The notes under the pieces were generated by a model. The model was not told the origin of the DNA. It saw only the letters and a list, made by a program, of their open reading frames with translations, and searched no databases. Position numbers and translations under genes: made by a program. Positions 43,505 to 46,289 of a stretch of 46,289 nucleotides of DNA are shown here, piece by piece. Numbering within the stretch: the stretch's first letter is position 1; each line of letters starts with the position of its first letter. The stretch comes from Candidatus Cyanaurora vandensis (lineage in GTDB: Bacteria; Cyanobacteriota; Cyanobacteriia; Gloeobacterales; Anthocerotibacteraceae): the NCBI RefSeq assembly GCF_013285555.1, contig NZ_JAAXLT010000099.1, positions 1 to 46,289 on the forward strand, written 5' to 3'.

Positions 43505-44368
43505 ATGAATCCTGAACTCCAAGCTTGGCTGGAACGACTCTTGGCTGTCCTCTGGCTCCCCGGTAGTAAGGTTGCCCTGCTCCTAGTGGGGAGTTATCTT
43601 CTCTTGCGGGGAATTGACTTTGCCCTCGACCGGCTCAGGGCCTACGCCGATGACAAAGACCCCGCCCACGTCTCTGATGCGGAGAAACGAGTCGAGAAGA
43701 TCAATATCATCCTCAGGAGTGCCAGCCGGGTCATTATTGTCGCGATTGTCGTAGTCAATATTCTCGAAATCCTGGGGATCAATATTGGCCCGCTTTTAAC
43801 CGGGGCCGGGGTGGTGGGGGTCGTGATTGGGTTTGGGGCCCAGAGTCTGGTCCGGGACTTATTGGCGGGGCTTTTTGTCGTATTTGAGGACCAGTATCGG
43901 CTGGGGGATGTGGTCCGGGTGGATGCCCTGACGGGGACGGTGGAGCGCATGGGACTCAGGACGACGATCCTGCGCGACCTCAATGGCAGTGTCCATATCA
44001 TTCCCAATGGTTCGATTAGTCGGGTCACGGTGCTGACGCGGGAATGGTCCAGGGCCTTACTAGACATCCGCGTGGGCTACCAGCATGACCTAAGCCAGAT
44101 TGAGCAACTACTCCAGCAGGTTGGTCAATCCCTCCGCAACGAAGACCCCTGGCGCAATCTCACGCTTGAGGACTTGCAGGTATTGGGGGTAGAGGACCTA
44201 GCGGAAAATGCCGTCATCATCCGTGTCATGATGAAAACCCTCCCCGGTAAACAGTGGGAAGTGATGCGCGAACTACGCCGCCGGATTAAACAAGCCTTGA
44301 CAGACGAAAACATACCGATTCCTTTCCCGCAATTCTTGCTCCCCCCCGCGCCGGACCATGACCCCTGA
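43505..44368 (+). CDS. MscS-family mechanosensitive channel
   Basis: A 287-residue small-conductance channel that opens on membrane tension to release osmolytes. It has three helices at about 18-38, 70-92 and 95-125; the last is the pore helix GAGVVGVVIGFGAQSLVRDLLAG. It is followed by the beta domain (GDVVRVDALTGTVERMGLRTTILRDLNGSVHIIPNGSI) typical of MscS. There is no extra N-terminal or cyclic-nucleotide domain. The stop lies 11 bases inside murJ, so the two are coupled. Confidence 0.92.
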   Translation: MNPELQAWLERLLAVLWLPGSKVALLLVGSYLLLRGIDFALDRLRAYADDKDPAHVSDAEKRVEKINIILRSASRVIIVAIVVVNILEILGINIGPLLTGAGVVGVVIGFGAQSLVRDLLAGLFVVFEDQYRLGDVVRVDALTGTVERMGLRTTILRDLNGSVHIIPNGSISRVTVLTREWSRALLDIRVGYQHDLSQIEQLLQQVGQSLRNEDPWRNLTLEDLQVLGVEDLAENAVIIRVMMKTLPGKQWEVMRELRRRIKQALTDENIPIPFPQFLLPPAPDHDP

Positions 44369-45932
44369 CGCTCCCCCTGCTCGGAAACGTTCGCTGCTCG
44401 GGGTGGCAGGGCTGGTGGGGGTCGCCACCCTGTTGAGTAAATTCGTCGGGTTGTTGCGGGAAATCGTGGTGGCGGCGGCCTTTGGGGTCTCCGGTCAAGT
44501 GGATGCTTTTGCCATTGCCTACAAACTACCTGCTTTTTTGCTCATTCTGCTTGGCGGCGTGAATGGGCCTTTTTATAGTGCAGTGGTCAGCGTCGTCGCT
44601 AAACAGGAACGAAGTCACACCGCCCGTCTGATGGAGACGATCAACACCTTAGTGGCCTTGGCCCTCGGTCTGGTGGCGGTGGGATTGTGGTGGGGGGCAC
44701 CACTCATTGTGGGGGTACTCGGTTTTGGTGCGGACCCGACCGTGAAAGCTCAGGCTGTGGAACTGCTGCGGATCATGTCCCCGGTGGCGTTTTTCGCGGG
44801 GTTGATTGGGCTGGGGTTTGGGGTGTTGACGGCGGCGGATCGCTATTTGTTGCCCTCCTTGAGTCCGATTCTCTCTAGCGGGGCGAGTATTCTGGCGGTC
44901 TGGTTCTATGCCCAGACCTACGGTCCTTTGGTCTTGGCTTGGGGCGTGTTGGGGGGGGCAATTTTGCAGTGGTTGGTGCAATTGCCGTGGCAATGGCAGT
45001 TGGGGTTAGGGACATTGCGCCCGCGCTGGGAATGGAAAAACCCAGAGGTCCGACGGGTCTTTGACTTGATGGGTCCAGCGACCCTCAGTTCCGCGCTCTC
45101 CAGTGTGAATGTCTATATCCATGTCTTTTTTGCTTCTCAATTGGCAACCGGGGTGATTGGGGCGGTGGACTACGCCAATCGCTTGATTCAAACTCCTTTG
45201 GGGATACTTTCTAATATTTTGCTCATCCCGGCCTTACCGCTCTTTAGTCGGTTGGCGGGGCAGGCGGACCCGACGGAGTTGCGCCTCCGGGTCCGACAGG
45301 CAGTGTTGGGTGTAGTCATCGTTGTTTTGCCCCTCTCAGCCTTAACGCTGGCCTTGGCCCAGCCCCTCGTGAGCGTGGTCTACGAGCGGGGTCAATTTGG
45401 ACGGGCGGATGTGCAGTTGGTGGCGGAAATTTTCTGGGGTTACGGGCTGGGGATGGTTTTTTATCTGGCGCGGGATTTACTCATTCGGGTTTTTTACGCG
45501 CTAGGCGATGCTCAAACCCCATTGCGTGTGAGTCTGATAGGGATTGGGCTGAATCTGTTTTTAGATTGGCTCTTAATCCAGTTTTTTGGCGCGATGGGGA
45601 TTAGTCTGGCGACGAGCGGGGTGAGTGTCCTGGGTTGTCTGGTCCTCGTTATTGTCCTGCGGCAACGGCTGGGCGGTCTGGGTTGGCGGGAGTTGGGCCG
45701 GACTTGTCTCATTCTGGCGGTGGGTGCGGTGCCTGTGGGTGCGGCGGCTGGGTATGGTTTCGCTTGGTTCCAACAGGTCTGGCCCGTGACTGGGACGCTG
45801 CCGATGTTGTTGAAAGTCGCGGGAGCGGGGGGGTTGGGCCTCCTAATTGAGGGTCTCTGGTTATGGCTCTGGCGCATCCCGGAAGTGAATGATCTCCTCG
45901 CTCGTTTACGTCGCTCGAAGACTCCCGCTTAA
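44358..45932 (+). CDS. murJ: Lipid II flippase MurJ
   Basis: MurJ moves lipid II across the plasma membrane for peptidoglycan synthesis. The 524-residue protein has 14 helices in the MOP exporter arrangement. It includes the family N-terminus TLLSKFVGLLREIVVAAAFG, with Arg in the central cavity, VDAFAIAYKLP, and the mid-segment VSVVYERGQF with conserved Glu and Arg. It overlaps the mscS 3' end. Confidence 0.95.
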   Translation: MTPDAPPARKRSLLGVAGLVGVATLLSKFVGLLREIVVAAAFGVSGQVDAFAIAYKLPAFLLILLGGVNGPFYSAVVSVVAKQERSHTARLMETINTLVALALGLVAVGLWWGAPLIVGVLGFGADPTVKAQAVELLRIMSPVAFFAGLIGLGFGVLTAADRYLLPSLSPILSSGASILAVWFYAQTYGPLVLAWGVLGGAILQWLVQLPWQWQLGLGTLRPRWEWKNPEVRRVFDLMGPATLSSALSSVNVYIHVFFASQLATGVIGAVDYANRLIQTPLGILSNILLIPALPLFSRLAGQADPTELRLRVRQAVLGVVIVVLPLSALTLALAQPLVSVVYERGQFGRADVQLVAEIFWGYGLGMVFYLARDLLIRVFYALGDAQTPLRVSLIGIGLNLFLDWLLIQFFGAMGISLATSGVSVLGCLVLVIVLRQRLGGLGWRELGRTCLILAVGAVPVGAAAGYGFAWFQQVWPVTGTLPMLLKVAGAGGLGLLIEGLWLWLWRIPEVNDLLARLRRSKTPA

Positions 45933-46022
45933 AATCCCCAGCTTGTAGAACTTATTAGCCTCAATGGTCTTTTTATTTAAAAACCAGCTTGTTATGATAT
46001 TGGTCTCCGCTACTCGTGACTT

Positions 46023-46289
46023 ATGAGCGGCGACGTTTTTAATTTCTTGATGGTAGGTGACGTAGCACGCCACCTCGGTAGTCATAAAAATCCTCCCAAC
46101 AAGAGGTCCAGCCTGCTTCTGGAGCGGATAAGACAACTTATCGAACCCATTCGCAATGATGGAGTTATTAACGAGCTGAATCGTTTAGGAAAATGCTTGA
46201 CAATGGCTGAATTGGAATCAGTCATTCAGAAACTAGAAGCCGCTCAAGCGTCACCTTCCCAAGAAGAGTTGAGTATGGTGTATGGTGGA
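46023..46289 (+). CDS. Unknown protein, cut by the right edge
   Basis: A frame opening at ATG 46023 stays open for 89 codons to the window edge. It starts MSGDVFNFLMVGDVARHLG, and later ERIRQLIEPIRNDGVINELNRLGKCLTM suggests amphipathic helices. The segment is AT-richer than murJ. I do not recognise it. It lies 90 bases after murJ. Confidence 0.5.
   Translation, partial: MSGDVFNFLMVGDVARHLGSHKNPPNKRSSLLLERIRQLIEPIRNDGVINELNRLGKCLTMAELESVIQKLEAAQASPSQEELSMVYGG

Noticed and set aside
45906-46136. 76-codon minus-strand frame after murJ
   Set aside because: It has no RBS and overlaps the better-supported plus-strand gene starting at 46023.

Overview
The window reads as a chromosomal segment of a cyanobacterium. 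The markers are Ycf34, an IctB-family membrane protein, the GlpX-type fructose-1,6-/sedoheptulose-1,7-bisphosphatase, an SLH-domain envelope protein, an A2-type cytochrome c oxidase operon and a Fur-controlled TonB-dependent receptor. Most of it is fairly GC-rich with dense coding. The AT-richer patches (left edge, methyltransferase remnant, STAND gene, right edge) look acquired or decaying. Genus cannot be fixed from the sequence alone; a deep-branching lineage is possible, because the usual rimP-nusA-ylxR-infB and secE-nusG-rplK orders are not kept.

Layout. 1-5.4 kb: a RecF-like AAA ATPase with a possible partner remnant, nusA-rimP, ubiX, a small unknown protein and an SLH protein. 5.6-10.8 kb: sdhB, then coxB-coxA-coxC with a ferric-reductase-like haem protein and ycf34; coxA carries a one-base frameshift. 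10.8-16.6 kb: a TonB receptor with a Fur box, a VOC protein with a nearby degenerate partial copy and a transposon-like hairpin, an esterase, then a frameshifted acyltransferase cut off by a decayed cytosine-5 DNA methyltransferase. 16.7-24.8 kb: glmS, an Rpn-type nuclease/transposase relative with 21-bp repeats upstream, a 112-bp MITE-like inverted repeat, a frameshifted STAND ATPase with TPRs, ictB and a GDT1 transporter. 24.8-28.6 kb: an IS481 transposase remnant, glpX, a DUF819 protein, a secreted esterase and tRNA-Thr. 28.8-34.3 kb: topA, marR, secE-nusG-tsaE, acpP and tilS.

The most unusual part is 34.5-42.9 kb: eight co-oriented, tightly packed genes, seven of which I cannot assign to a characterised function. 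Two are paralogous proteins with an acidic N-terminus, a basic segment (in the first, five 14-residue Gly/Arg/Val/Ala units), a shared RRQGPQA-containing domain and a shared GPV-x-x-TI tail. The third is a putative HExxH zinc protease. Four have no recognised family and the last is a DUF4438 protein. A LuxR-type regulator follows. This is the best candidate here for an undescribed system. The window ends with mscS-murJ and the start of an unknown gene.

Four genes are broken by frameshift or deletion: coxA, the acyltransferase, the methyltransferase and the STAND ATPase. For coxA and the acyltransferase the lesion lies in a homopolymer and may be a sequencing error. The methyltransferase is truly decayed, having also lost an internal segment.
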